Below are positions 36,819 through 46,489 of a DNA stretch of 64,000 nt, in pieces. The stretch is taken from contig NZ_BLZO01000079.1 of assembly GCF_014132355.1 (NCBI RefSeq), forward strand, positions 1 to 64,000. The letters are read 5' to 3'. This DNA is from Okeania sp. KiyG1 (GTDB lineage Bacteria > Cyanobacteriota > Cyanobacteriia > Cyanobacteriales > Microcoleaceae). Position 1 is the stretch's first letter. The number at the start of each line of letters is the position of its first letter. Under the pieces are notes generated by a model. The model saw nothing but the letters and a program-made list of their open reading frames with translations. It ran no database searches and had not been told where the DNA came from. A program made the translations under genes and the position numbers.

Positions 36819-38186
36819 ATGAAAAATGGTTCCACCAATAACTACTGGACATTATGCAAAATTGATTTAACTAGCTCTGATGTGTCTGGTTCTCATAGAG
36901 GATATCGACAGGAGGTACTATTACCTGTTCAGAAACAATTTGAAATCTGGTTTCCGTCTATTGCTGAACTCAAAAAACTCTCCTCTCAAGATAACCGAAA
37001 AATTCAAGCTACTTTACTATCTCACTTTCGTTCTCAAAATTCTGCTTCTTCTAAGGAATGCAGCATAACAGCAGGACTTTCTTTACGTTGCTACATTTCC
37101 CATGCCATTGTTGACGCTTGTCAAAAACTGGTTCAAGAATTTGGCGATCGCTATCCTTTTCGCCTCCGAGATGTGTTGTACCTGGTACTCACTGATGATG
37201 GTAAGACAAAAAACATTAAGCAAGTTCAGGAAAACTCTCAGTCTTCTTACTCCTATTTCTGGGAGGAAATTCTGAGAAGTTTCAATCCCGATCAAGGTGG
37301 ACTCTGGGGTTGGACTAATTTATGCACCCGTCGCCACTCAGAACTTACTCGAACGCTATGGGTAGAATTTGGTTTATCTTTAACTACTCCTTGGGCAAAA
37401 CTAAATAAGATAAAGCGTTACCAAATGGAAGCTCTTTCACCTCAAGAACGGGATGTGGTAGAAGCGTTTCATGGGGTATATCGGCGCGACAGACGAGAAC
37501 AGGGTGCAAGGGGCAAATGTCCTGAACCTTCTGAGTCTCAACTTCAGGAAATGCGCGATCGCCTTTTTCCCAGGGGAGTTTTATATAATTCTTCAGATGA
37601 ACTACTTGAACAATTGAAAACTATTGCTCAGTTTCTACAGGAACAAATATTAAATCCAACTGAGATTTCACCACCCTCTAATACTTCAGCAATGGAACTT
37701 GAATTTCTAGACGAACATCGCGATCTAGCTCTTATGGATGCTATTGAGAGAGTGCTTTCTCAACGTTTGCATAAACTACAAAAAAGTGCTTGGTATAGTG
37801 AATTTGCTCCTGATTTTTTGCCTATGTTACGACTAATTTATTGTGAAAATAAATCTCAAAGTGAAGTAGCTCGGCAATTAAATATGAATAATCAATCTCA
37901 AGTTAGTCGCATCTTAAAACTTAAGCAAATGCTGAAGCAAATTCGAGAACAGGTAATGGAGAAAATGCTGCAAATTTTGTTAAAGAAAGCAGAGTTAAAT
38001 TCCAGTCAAGGGGTTTTAGATGCAAATGCTCTTGATTCTTTAATTGAACTATTAAGTCGTTATTTAGATGAAACCGTTTTTATAGAGGCAGTTAAGGAAA
38101 ATTCTACAGGGAGGAAATACAAAAAAATGACAAGTTTGTTTGCTGAAAAAATGCGCTATTATCTTAAGGATAGTCAGCTTATTTGA
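36819..38186 (+). CDS. Sigma-70-like / HTH regulator of the DUF1822-CHAT module
   Basis: The 455-residue product has SLRCYISHAIVDACQKLVQE and FWEEILRSFNPDQGGLWGWT in the middle. VVEAFHGVYRRDRREQGARG is a phrase I associate with cyanobacterial sigma-70-like proteins encoded beside DUF1822 and CHAT/CHASE2 genes. Near residues 345-385 a helix-turn-helix like sigma region 4 is visible (LIYCENKSQSEVARQLNMNN, then QSQVSRILKLKQML). The N-terminal 80 residues are unknown. It starts a three-gene set on the plus strand, 91 bp from the next gene. AAGGAGG ends one base before the ATG. It may direct transcription in response to the CHAT receptor; this is inference. Confidence 0.65.
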   Translation: MKNGSTNNYWTLCKIDLTSSDVSGSHRGYRQEVLLPVQKQFEIWFPSIAELKKLSSQDNRKIQATLLSHFRSQNSASSKECSITAGLSLRCYISHAIVDACQKLVQEFGDRYPFRLRDVLYLVLTDDGKTKNIKQVQENSQSSYSYFWEEILRSFNPDQGGLWGWTNLCTRRHSELTRTLWVEFGLSLTTPWAKLNKIKRYQMEALSPQERDVVEAFHGVYRRDRREQGARGKCPEPSESQLQEMRDRLFPRGVLYNSSDELLEQLKTIAQFLQEQILNPTEISPPSNTSAMELEFLDEHRDLALMDAIERVLSQRLHKLQKSAWYSEFAPDFLPMLRLIYCENKSQSEVARQLNMNNQSQVSRILKLKQMLKQIREQVMEKMLQILLKKAELNSSQGVLDANALDSLIELLSRYLDETVFIEAVKENSTGRKYKKMTSLFAEKMRYYLKDSQLI

Positions 38187-38277
38187 CATAATAATAAGTA
38201 GTAAAATAACTACATTAATCATTCCATAGATTGCAAAGATAAAACTTAAAATTACAACAATAACTGGGAGCCTTAAT

Positions 38278-39534
38278 ATGACTGATTATAACCAAATAAA
38301 CAGACTATATTACCAACAATTGCACTTAGAAACTATTGATTTAGAACCTGAAGATTTTGAGCAAGCAACTCTTTTGAGCGATCGCTTTAAGAACGAAGCC
38401 CAACAATGGCAAGCTTATGTGAAAATTTTGGGTTTATTAGCACTCAAAAAATGGTTGAGCGATCGCCATTTAACATTAGATAATCAAATTGAATCTTTGC
38501 CACCTCATCAAATTATCAGTTCGGAACCAATTTGCCCTCTGCAAGTCAATGGATTTACAGTTTGCTTACTGACAGATGAGAATATAGTAAATGAAGGAAT
38601 TGAAATTCCTGATAAAATGATTAATACCCCAGAATTTGCTGCTCATTTCTATATCTTGATACAGGTTTCAGTAGAGGAGGAAGAAGCTATTTTAATTGGA
38701 TTTATACGGCACGATCAATTCAAAAATCGGTCTTTACAAAAAAATGAAAGAGGAAATTATCCACTTTCTTTGACTCAACTAAATTATGACTCCAGCCACT
38801 TAATTTTAAATTTGAAATATTTGAATCCGGTAGCTATTAAACTTCCAGAAAAGACCTCGGATGAATCAAAATATTGGGAAAAATTAACAAGTTGGTTAGA
38901 AGGTATTTTTACAGAAACTTGGCAACCAGTGGAAGAGCTTATAAAAAATCGCAAACCGATTATACAAATGGCTTTCAGGTCATATCAAACAACAGAAAAA
39001 TTATCTCCCAAAGTAGTTAAAAAATTTCTTCAACAATTCCAAATAACTGAAAAACCAAGAGACAAAACACAGGTAGATTTATCTCAACCTGAACTCTCAG
39101 ACACAGAAGTAAATAAAGCTCTCGTACAGATTTTACAAACAACAGAAGATGAAGAAACACGCTGGCAAATTGCCGAATTGTTGTGGGAAATTAACCCTAG
39201 TCATCCAGCAGCAGGTGTACGTCGCGCTATCGATCTAGGAATGCAACTAGCAGGAGATCCGGTGGCACTAATGATAGCAATTTTACCCAAACCAAACCAA
39301 AGATTTGCTGTTCTTTCCAGAGTTTATCCTCTTCAAGACCAACGTTTTTTACCAGCAAATTTAAAACTAATTGGTTTAGATGAAATGGGGGAATCTTTAT
39401 TTGAAATTCGTGCTAGACAACGAGATGATTATATTCAGTTCAAATTTACCGCCGATCCAGGCGATCGCTTTAGTCTTCAAGTTAGCCTTAATTCTGCTAC
39501 TGTGACAAAGCACTTTATTATTTCAGTAAAATAG
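38278..39534 (+). CDS. DUF1822-family protein
   Basis: The 418-residue product has a GGGAG ribosome site eight bases upstream. Features: LALKKWLSDRHLTL near residue 55, FAAHFYILIQVSVEEEEAIL near residue 120, and a C-terminal region with LPANLKLIGLDEMGESLFEI. The last part is RDDYIQFKFTADPGDRFSLQ ... FIISVK, the end typical of DUF1822 proteins. The family occurs in cyanobacteria next to sigma-like and CHAT genes. A middle VNKALVQILQTTEDEETRWQ block is helical. No transmembrane or catalytic motif is visible. It may be the cytoplasmic link or substrate of the CHAT protease that follows. Confidence 0.7.
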   Translation: MTDYNQINRLYYQQLHLETIDLEPEDFEQATLLSDRFKNEAQQWQAYVKILGLLALKKWLSDRHLTLDNQIESLPPHQIISSEPICPLQVNGFTVCLLTDENIVNEGIEIPDKMINTPEFAAHFYILIQVSVEEEEAILIGFIRHDQFKNRSLQKNERGNYPLSLTQLNYDSSHLILNLKYLNPVAIKLPEKTSDESKYWEKLTSWLEGIFTETWQPVEELIKNRKPIIQMAFRSYQTTEKLSPKVVKKFLQQFQITEKPRDKTQVDLSQPELSDTEVNKALVQILQTTEDEETRWQIAELLWEINPSHPAAGVRRAIDLGMQLAGDPVALMIAILPKPNQRFAVLSRVYPLQDQRFLPANLKLIGLDEMGESLFEIRARQRDDYIQFKFTADPGDRFSLQVSLNSATVTKHFIISVK

Positions 39535-39837
39535 TAGGTTGGGTTAAGCGGTAGCGCAACCCAACAACAACGTCTAAAAATATTGGTCTGCAACAAGAAT
39601 GTAGGGGCGAATGGCATTTGCTAACGCAAAGCTGCGCTAACGCCCTCTCTGGATATGGCATTTGCCCTCTCTGGATAAGCGTGTTCGTGCGTAAGTCCTG
39701 ATAATATGATATTCTTGTGGAATTAAGATTAGGTGTTGGGTTTCCTGTCCTCAACCCAACCTACAAAGAGCAAATTTTGTGGTTATTAACTATTTAAACA
39801 AATATAATTTTAAAACTACAACAATTAATTAAGAATA
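39535..39837. other. Spacer with two REP-like palindromes inside the CHAT module
   Basis: REP-like units at 39535-39567 (GTAGGTTGGGTTAAGCGG ... CCCAACAAC) and 39733-39765 (GTGTTGGG ... CAACCCAACCTAC) match those around the RAYT gene 9 kb away. Between them are a GTAGGGGCGAATGGCATTTG repeat and TGCGTAAGTCCTGA (39689). The promoter of the next gene, if separate, is in the last 70 bp. Confidence 0.7.
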
Positions 39838-42572
39838 ATGCTTAAACAAGTTGTTATCAGAATAGAAGAAGGCAGTTTTGAATCAGGTTTTTCTGTTTCT
39901 CTAGAGTTTTGGCAAGATGATAAAATCATTGATAAAGAACTCGACTGTCCTAAATTGCCCGCTAACCCAGATTTTCCTATAGTTTATGATAAATGGAAAA
40001 CATTTATACTGAGTTGGGATTAGAAAAACGAGCGATGGAGATTCCAGAAAAGCAAATCACCCATGTCTCCAGTATAGAAGGTTGTCAAAATGCCACTCTA
40101 ACCCTAGAAGGTAATGCAAAAAATTGGTTGAGGGAACCTCAATTTGGAGATATTCGAGGGCGAATTATAGGAAGACTAAAAGATGGAACTTCAAATAAAC
40201 CAGTACGAGTTATCATCGATACATCAAATTCTTATCTGCGTAAATTATCCTGGGATTGTTGGGACTTATTTCAGAAAAAGCGTTTTTTACCCCAGGCAGA
40301 ATTTACCCTCTTGTCTCAATATTCTCAATTTAATCGACCAACAGAAACCTTGCAAAAACCAGTACAAATTCTGGCAATTTTTGGCAGCGATCAGGGGAGT
40401 TTAGAACTCAAGCAAGACCGGAAACTCATTGATAACTTAGAAAGACATGGAGCAAGTATTAAAGCTATTCCAGCGACAGAAAATTCGCTGACTTATGAAG
40501 AGCTATTTAATACTCTTTGGCAAGGAAATTGGGATATTATTTTTTATAGTGGGCACAGTGCTGCTGAGACTATTCAAATTGGTAATACTTTAGAGATACC
40601 AATCCATGCTTTAGGAGAAGCTTTAAAGGAAGCTGCTCCCAGAGTCAAGCTGGCAATTTTTAATTCCTGTGATGGACTCGGTATTGCCGAATATTTAGCT
40701 GATTTGGATATCCCCCATTTGATTGTGATGCGAGAACTTGTTCCCGATCTAGTAGCACAGCGTTTTTTGGAATATTTCCTAGACGAATTTACCCAAAGAA
40801 AACCTCTCCACGCCGCTGTTAGAAAAGCACGGAGACGTTTGCAACATCTAGAATTTCATCTTCCAAATAAATCGTTTTATCCCAGAGCATCTAAACTACC
40901 AGTCCTAATACAAAATCCTACTACACCTGAACTATATTGGCCTGAACCTGAACCTGAACCTGAACCCGAACGTCTAACGCGGCCGCCAATAGCACCCAAG
41001 CAGATAATACAGATAATTCTGTTTTTGTTGATTATCGCTGGTTTTTTGGGAATTTCTAAACTAATCCCTAAACCTGAAACCCTTGAAGATCAAATCAGTC
41101 AAGGTGAGGAAATTCTGGTAAAACTATTTTCACCACGAGATAAACAAAGGGGTGTAGAAGCAGTTGCTATATGTCAGAAACCCTGGAATCATTTTCTACC
41201 TATTTGGAAAAGTAATATTCGACAAGATTGGAGTGATTGTTTTGAAAGCAAAAAAAGTTATCGGGAGGCAGCAAGATATCTTCAGGAAAGCTGGGATAGA
41301 GAACGAAGAGATCCAGAAACTTTAATATATCTCAATAATGCAATTTTAGAAGCTACAGGAGCTGATTTCTATACCATTGCAGTTGTGGTTCCAGTTTTAG
41401 AGGATGAAACAGGGAAGAATGCAGAACTTGCTGAAGAAATCTTGCGGGGAGTAGCTCAAATGCAAACAGAAGTTAACTTGAGTTTAAAGGAAAAATTCTT
41501 TAATTTGACTTTACCAGGTGCAGATTTTCTAGAGTCTAAAAGCTTGAATGGAAAAGGTTTAAAAGTCATTATTGCTAATGATGCTAACAATGAGGAGCAA
41601 GCAAAGAAGGTTGCTAATACAATAGTTAAACAGTCAGAGATTCTAGGTGTTATTGGTCATTGGACCAGTGAGATGACGACTGCAACTGTAGATATATATG
41701 ACCAAAATGAATTAGTAATAGTTTCCCCAGGTACAACCACTTCTGAACTCACCGACGATCCCCGACGGTTTTTCTTCCGAGTTACCACAAATAATTATCT
41801 ACCTACAGATGCAGCGGTTGATGTTTTGATGAGTAATCTAGTGAATCAAAAAAGAGTTGCAATTTTTTATAACCCTGCTAGTCCGTATTCCAGTGATTAC
41901 AAAAAACGATTTGAAGAAAAATTCTTAGAAAAAGTAGGAACAGAAGAAGACATTATTGATTCATTTGATATTTCTCAGCGTAATTTTGATGCTCAAAGCG
42001 CTATTCAAAAAATTAGAAACTCTGGGGAATTAGCAATTGTTTTAATACCAGATGGTCAAGTGAGTAATGCTCTAGATAATGCTCTGGAAATCATTAAAGA
42101 AAACGATGGTCAAAATTGGATGATAGGTAATTGGTCGGTTTATAGTCCGAAAACTTTGAATATTGGTCAATCTCAACTCTTAGAAAAACTGATTTTGACC
42201 GTTCCCTGGCATCCTCTAAGGAATCTAACGTCTTATTTTTCTCAGACCAGTAAGCGGCTTTGGGGAGGGTCTGTCAGTCCTCGCACAGTTTTGAGCTATG
42301 ATGCTGCTCAGGTGCTAATTGAAGGGATTCGACAAAAACCTGATCGCTTAGGAATTCAGAAGAGATTAGCAGATGAAAGTTTCAATTTTGAGGGAGTAAC
42401 AGGAAAAATCGAATTTCAACGAGGGACTGGCGATCGGCAAAAACTACCCTTTGAGTTAGTTAAGGTTGTTCCTTGTCCTACGAATAATGAGTACGGTTTC
42501 AAATTTATTCCTCTGGAGTTAACACCTGAAGCGGCAGAAGTGGTAGAGTCGGAATGTTCGGTTCCTGACTAA
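39838..42572 (+). CDS. Membrane CHAT protease with extracytoplasmic periplasmic-binding-protein sensor (one frameshift)
   Basis: The N-terminal 57 codons (39838 on, LKQVVIRIEEGSFESGFSVS) and the long frame from ATG 39993 belong to one protein. One T is missing near 40007: adding it gives KWKTFYTELGLEKRAME. Counting from 39993: DUF-like N-terminus (1-120), CHAT domain (122-300) with catalytic His 188 (YSGHSAAE) and Cys 226 (FNSCDGLG), PEPEPEPEPE linker, one membrane helix (338-356), then a type I periplasmic binding domain (458-830: VVVPVLEDETGKNAELAEEI ... VIGHWTSEMTTATV). CHAT in the cytoplasm and the binding domain outside is the expected topology. Translation from 39993 alone would keep both domains. 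It follows the sigma-like and DUF1822 genes. Confidence 0.85.
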
Positions 42573-42650
42573 TGTTCTTTTCCGATCAGTGCGCTATATC
42601 TAATCCGGTAGGATCAGTATTATTTAGTATTAAAAAGAAGAGTCTATATT

Positions 42651-42678
42651 GTAGGGGTGAATGGCCATTTACCCCTAC
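42651..42678. repeat. GTAGGGGYGAATGG palindromic repeat
   Basis: GTAGGGGTGAATGG and CCATTTACCCCTAC form a 14-bp imperfect palindrome. Related copies are at 7900-7950, 32868-32892, 48512-48540, 57592-57619 and 63747-63774. All are in spacers. Confidence 0.7.
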
Positions 42679-42733
42679 CCATTGTATGACAATCAACGAA
42701 ATTATATTACCCCACTAATAACTGATAATTTAA

Positions 42734-44098
42734 ATGACTGATACTAAAATTTTACACCTAATTAACCGCCTTAGTTTCGGACCGACTCCAGGACAAGTTG
42801 AACAGATTAAAAATATTAGTATTGAAGTCTATATTCAATCTCAACTAAAACCTAATTCTATTCCCTATCCAAAACTATTAACTCAAAAGCTAGAATATCT
42901 CGATACATTGCCTCTCAAACCTGGTGAAATAATCACAGAATTACAAAAACTTCAACAAACAGGAAAAGAATTAAAGTTAGACCAAAGAGGATTAAATAGA
43001 ATCAAAGGACGCTTTGAACAAAAGATTTTTTTACAAGCTAGTAAAGGACGTTTTCTCCGCACTCTAGAAAGTCCGCGTCACTTGGAAGAAGTTATGGTAG
43101 ATTTTTGGTACAATCACTTCAATGTTTTTGGTCGTCAAGGATTAAATCGTTTATATTTCAGTTCTTACGAACAACAGGCAATTAGACCTCATGTTTTGGG
43201 AAAGTTTAGAGATTTATTAGGTGCTACTGCTCATCATCCAGCCATGTTAATTTACTTGGATAATTGGCGGAGTCATCGGGGAAAAATAAATGAAAATTAT
43301 GCTAGAGAATTATTAGAATTACATACTTTAGGTGTGGATGGAGGCTATACTCAAGATGATATTATTGCTCTAGCAAAGATTTTTACTGGTTGGGGTTTAC
43401 CTCCTAATACTAAAAGAGCTGAAGATATAGATGGATTTTATTTTGATGAAAAACGTCACGAACCGGGGAATAAATTTTTTCTCGGACAAACAATTAAAGA
43501 AAATGGCATGGCTGAAGGTGAAATTGCTTTAGATATTTTGGCTAGCCATCCTGCCACAGCTAAACATATTAGTTATAAATTAGCTCAAACTTTTGTATTA
43601 GACCAACCGCCAGAATCTTTAGTTAAAACTTTAGCTCAGATTTTTTTAGAGAGTGAAGGAGATATTTCTGAGGTATTAAAAACTCTCTTCAACAGTTCGG
43701 AATTTTGGCAAGTAGAAACACACAATACTAAATTTAAAAATCCCTATCATTTTGTAGCTTCTGCCATGAGAGCTATTGGTAACGAAGTTGATAATTTTCG
43801 ACCTATTAATGGCATTTTAGACCAGTTAGGAATGCCTCTTTATGGTTGTGTTACTCCCGACGGTTATAAAAATACAAAAGAAGCATGGTTAACCTCAGAT
43901 ACAATGATTCGACGTAGTAGTTTAGCCGTACCTTTATCTGGTGGTTTATTGGGTAGAGGTAAACCTATTAGTGCAGAAAAATTAATGGCGACTTTGGGTA
44001 ATAATTTTTCTGCTCAAACTCGTGCAGTAATTGAAAATAGTTCTCCTGAACTAAGGGCAGCATTAATTTTTGGTAGTCCTGAATTTATGAAGTATTAA
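42734..44098 (+). CDS. DUF1800-family protein
   Basis: The 454-residue protein matches DUF1800 along its length: HLINRLSFGPTPGQVEQI at the start, VMVDFWYNHFNVFGRQGLNR, NENYARELLELHTLGVDGGY, IFTGWGLPP, FLGQTIKENG and a C-terminal CVTPDGYKNTKEAW. The family is secreted or cytoplasmic, of unknown function, and usually encoded directly before a DUF1501 (sulfatase-like) gene. No such gene follows here; an AT-repeat spacer comes next. No signal peptide is visible in this copy. Confidence 0.92.
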   Translation: MTDTKILHLINRLSFGPTPGQVEQIKNISIEVYIQSQLKPNSIPYPKLLTQKLEYLDTLPLKPGEIITELQKLQQTGKELKLDQRGLNRIKGRFEQKIFLQASKGRFLRTLESPRHLEEVMVDFWYNHFNVFGRQGLNRLYFSSYEQQAIRPHVLGKFRDLLGATAHHPAMLIYLDNWRSHRGKINENYARELLELHTLGVDGGYTQDDIIALAKIFTGWGLPPNTKRAEDIDGFYFDEKRHEPGNKFFLGQTIKENGMAEGEIALDILASHPATAKHISYKLAQTFVLDQPPESLVKTLAQIFLESEGDISEVLKTLFNSSEFWQVETHNTKFKNPYHFVASAMRAIGNEVDNFRPINGILDQLGMPLYGCVTPDGYKNTKEAWLTSDTMIRRSSLAVPLSGGLLGRGKPISAEKLMATLGNNFSAQTRAVIENSSPELRAALIFGSPEFMKY

Positions 44099-44568
44099 AC
44101 AATTAATAATTAATAATTAATAATTAATAATTACGTCTTGGAGTGCATCTCATGCAGCAGTTTCCAAAGCTATGAGGGTAAGCATTCAGCTGTCAGCTAT
44201 TAGCCATCAGCTATTGCTTTTAGTTTTAGATAAAAGCTTTACTAATTTAGGCAGAATTTATACTTAAGGAGCCATGATTGAATAAGTTGTACAAATTTTA
44301 TCTGGGATAAATTGTGAAATATAGCTTCCATTAAAAAAAACTGTTCAAGTTATTTTTACACGACTACTAACTATAAAAGCTGGCGCTCAACAGTCTATAT
44401 TCATTAAAACCTCATCATGATAGCTGATAGCTGACTGCTAATAGCTGTTAGCTCCGCATTCCGCAGGAAATGCTTACCTATGAGGTACAGTTGTTTTTAT
44501 TCTTTTCTGTTCCCTGTTCCCTGTTCCCTGTTCCCTGTTCCCTAAAAGCGATAAAATTTTGGCTTTAT
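44099..44568. other. Spacer with simple repeats
   Basis: No gene. AATTAATAATTAATAATTAA lies at 44100-44130. CAGCTGTCAGCTATTAGCC repeats lie at 44190-44215. GTTAGCTCCGCATTCCGCAG is at 44449, and CCTGTTCCCTGTTCCC units are at 44512-44540. AATTGAGATGCACCC near 44571-44585 is a repeat end also seen near 58420. Confidence 0.5.
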
Positions 44569-45012
44569 TCAAAATTGAGATGCACCCAAAAATTGAGCTT
44601 GTTGAATCCATTTTTGAACCAGATCGACAGTAGGACAAAGGTCACGTCTTTGCATAGTTGATACCTGTAATTTGAGGATTTGTTGGTGCAACCTGTGGAT
44701 AGGTATTTGAGCTAGTTGAGTAACTGAAGCAATGCCAGCATGAAGCAGAAGTCCACAGTATTGACAGCCGATACTAGGAACTCTAGCTAAGTCTGCTAAT
44801 GCTACCCATTTCTTGATATATTGAAGGTGAATTTGTAGTTGATTTGCTAGGGTTAATTTTTGCTGGGAAGTGTGAGTTATTTCTAGTAATTTTCTTGTAG
44901 TGGTAATGCCATATTCTATTAGTAATTCTTGATGTTGTTTACTTAAGCCTGGTAATTTTTTAATAGACCAGTTTTGAGATTTTATTGATTGTTTTTTTTG
45001 TATGATGTTCAT
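44569..45012 (-). CDS. DUF4332-type helix-hairpin-helix protein
   Basis: The 147-residue product has a first helix-hairpin-helix block, IKKLPGLSKQHQELLIEYGI. A second one, ADLARVPSIGCQYCGLLLHA followed by GIASVTQLAQIPIHRLHQQI, is the DUF4332 pattern seen in cyanobacteria. Such domains resemble DNA-binding HhH repeats of polymerases and may bind nucleic acid. It stands alone. The CQYC pair in the second block is noteworthy but has no partner pair. The last codons overlap a spacer repeat end. Confidence 0.7.
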   Translation of the reverse strand: MNIIQKKQSIKSQNWSIKKLPGLSKQHQELLIEYGITTTRKLLEITHTSQQKLTLANQLQIHLQYIKKWVALADLARVPSIGCQYCGLLLHAGIASVTQLAQIPIHRLHQQILKLQVSTMQRRDLCPTVDLVQKWIQQAQFLGASQF

Positions 45013-45674
45013 GTTTATTTTTTCTATTTTTCGGCTTTAAATAATTAAATAATATCATGCCCGCTGGGGCGCGTTTGTGTAAAATCAAGGGTGAATATCT
45101 ACAGGAAATTTACGTTTTTTCACACTTTTACAGCCCTTTTCAGATTGATAAACCACATCGTCATAACCAAAAACCTATAAGTGCGCAATACGGAGCTTTG
45201 CGGAACGCAAATGCCATTTGCTTCGCATAACTATCGTTAACGCCCCTACTGTGGTTTACTGAAATGAAAACCGCTGTAAGCCTTCTTCCCTCTTCCCTCT
45301 TCCTTCTTCCAACTTCGGTCTTCCTTCTTCCTTACTTCACTATACAATACCGATGCTACCGGACATGATATAATTAAACAATTCAGCTTTATTAGCCTCC
45401 CCTTGGCTGCGCCACGAGCTGTGGTTCTACAAGGGAAAAAAGCGGTCGTAGCGCAGCTTCCCGGAGAGTGGGATGGCGAGGAAACTTCGCCATATCCAAT
45501 CTACCAAGAGAATAAATTTTTTCGGCGTTGGTCAATCTTCTCCCTAAAAGGGAGAGGTAACTATCCATTATCCATTATCCATTAATGAACTTACTCAGAA
45601 ATATATTTAACTAATTGCTCTCTGGAGTGAGAATAACTATGATCAAAAATCAGATCTATTTCACTTCATGAACT
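45013..45674. other. Spacer holding MITE family A copy 2
   Basis: Apart from the MITE at 45126-45279 the spacer has TCTTCCCTCTTCCTTCTTCC tracts (45283-45330), GACATGATATAATTAAAC (45363) and repeat debris. No gene is supported. Confidence 0.5.
45126..45279. repeat. MITE family A, copy 2
   Basis: TTTTACAGCCCTTTTCAGA at the left and AAAACCGCTGTAA at the right are the ends. Read on the minus strand it follows copy 1 at 4603-4800 closely, including CATTTCAGTAAACCACAGTA and ATAGGTTTTTGGTTATGACG. It shows the uninterrupted form of the site where a family B element sits in copy 3. Confidence 0.75.
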
Positions 45675-46289
45675 TCAATTTTTTACATAAACGCTCGTGT
45701 TTTTTTGAGCTGCTTTAATACCTAAAGTAACCATTCGTGAAATCATAGTTATTAACTTTTCTCGAGCTAGTTCTTGTTGCCAAATCCATCCTTCTCTAGT
45801 AGTAGAATATAGAGGAGGGAGGCGATTGAGAGTATAAGCAATTACATCCACTTTATTAATAGTTCTTGATAGATCGTTGGGTAATACTTTAAGTTGCCGT
45901 TCTATTTCTACAGTTGCTAATGGAATCATAGCATTAAATTCATGTAATATAGGTTTTTGGCGATCGATTACTGCTTTATTATCCTTAAAAGATGGGTGGA
46001 GTGGAGTAGAAAAAATTTTATTGTTTCTTTGGGCTGCTTTAATACCTAAGCTAACTACTCTAGAAATCATATCCGCTAGTTTTTGTGACCGTTGCTGTTG
46101 CCATATTTTTCCTTTTTGTGTTGTAAAATACATCGGTGGTAATCTATTTAGACTATAGGCGGTAACATCAGCTTTATTGATAGAATCAACTATTTCTGGT
46201 GGTAATTTTTGTAACTGTTTTTCTATTTCTAAAATAGTTAGAGGTTCCATTGCATTACGAAAAGTTGAGGTTAAAAGTGACTGACTCAT
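45675..46289 (-). CDS. Tandem double ComFB-domain protein
   Basis: The 204-residue product contains two homologous halves. Half one has EKQLQKLPPEIVDSINKADV ... AYSLNRLPPMYFTT. Half two has ERQLKVLPNDLSRTINKVDV ... AYTLNRLPPLYSTT. Both end with a ...MISR(V/M)V(S/T)LGIKAAQ helix. The ALNRLPPxY signature is that of the late-competence ComFB family, which in cyanobacteria binds cyclic di-nucleotides. ComFB proteins usually have one domain; two in one chain would make a covalent dimer. It is a stand-alone gene. Ligand and partners cannot be judged from sequence. Confidence 0.72.
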   Translation of the reverse strand: MSQSLLTSTFRNAMEPLTILEIEKQLQKLPPEIVDSINKADVTAYSLNRLPPMYFTTQKGKIWQQQRSQKLADMISRVVSLGIKAAQRNNKIFSTPLHPSFKDNKAVIDRQKPILHEFNAMIPLATVEIERQLKVLPNDLSRTINKVDVIAYTLNRLPPLYSTTREGWIWQQELAREKLITMISRMVTLGIKAAQKNTSVYVKN

Positions 46290-46489
46290 ATAATTACTCC
46301 TGACGATCGAGTTTTAATTAGCATTATAAATAATCACGAGTTTTATGCACAAATGTTGTCTGCAATTTTCTTATACTATTTGATGGAAGTAATACATCGA
46401 GTGTGTAATATCAAATCCGCTCGGGTTCGGTATAGTAACTCTGATAAGTATACCGAATAAGTTACTAAAAAACTTCTAATATTCACTAA

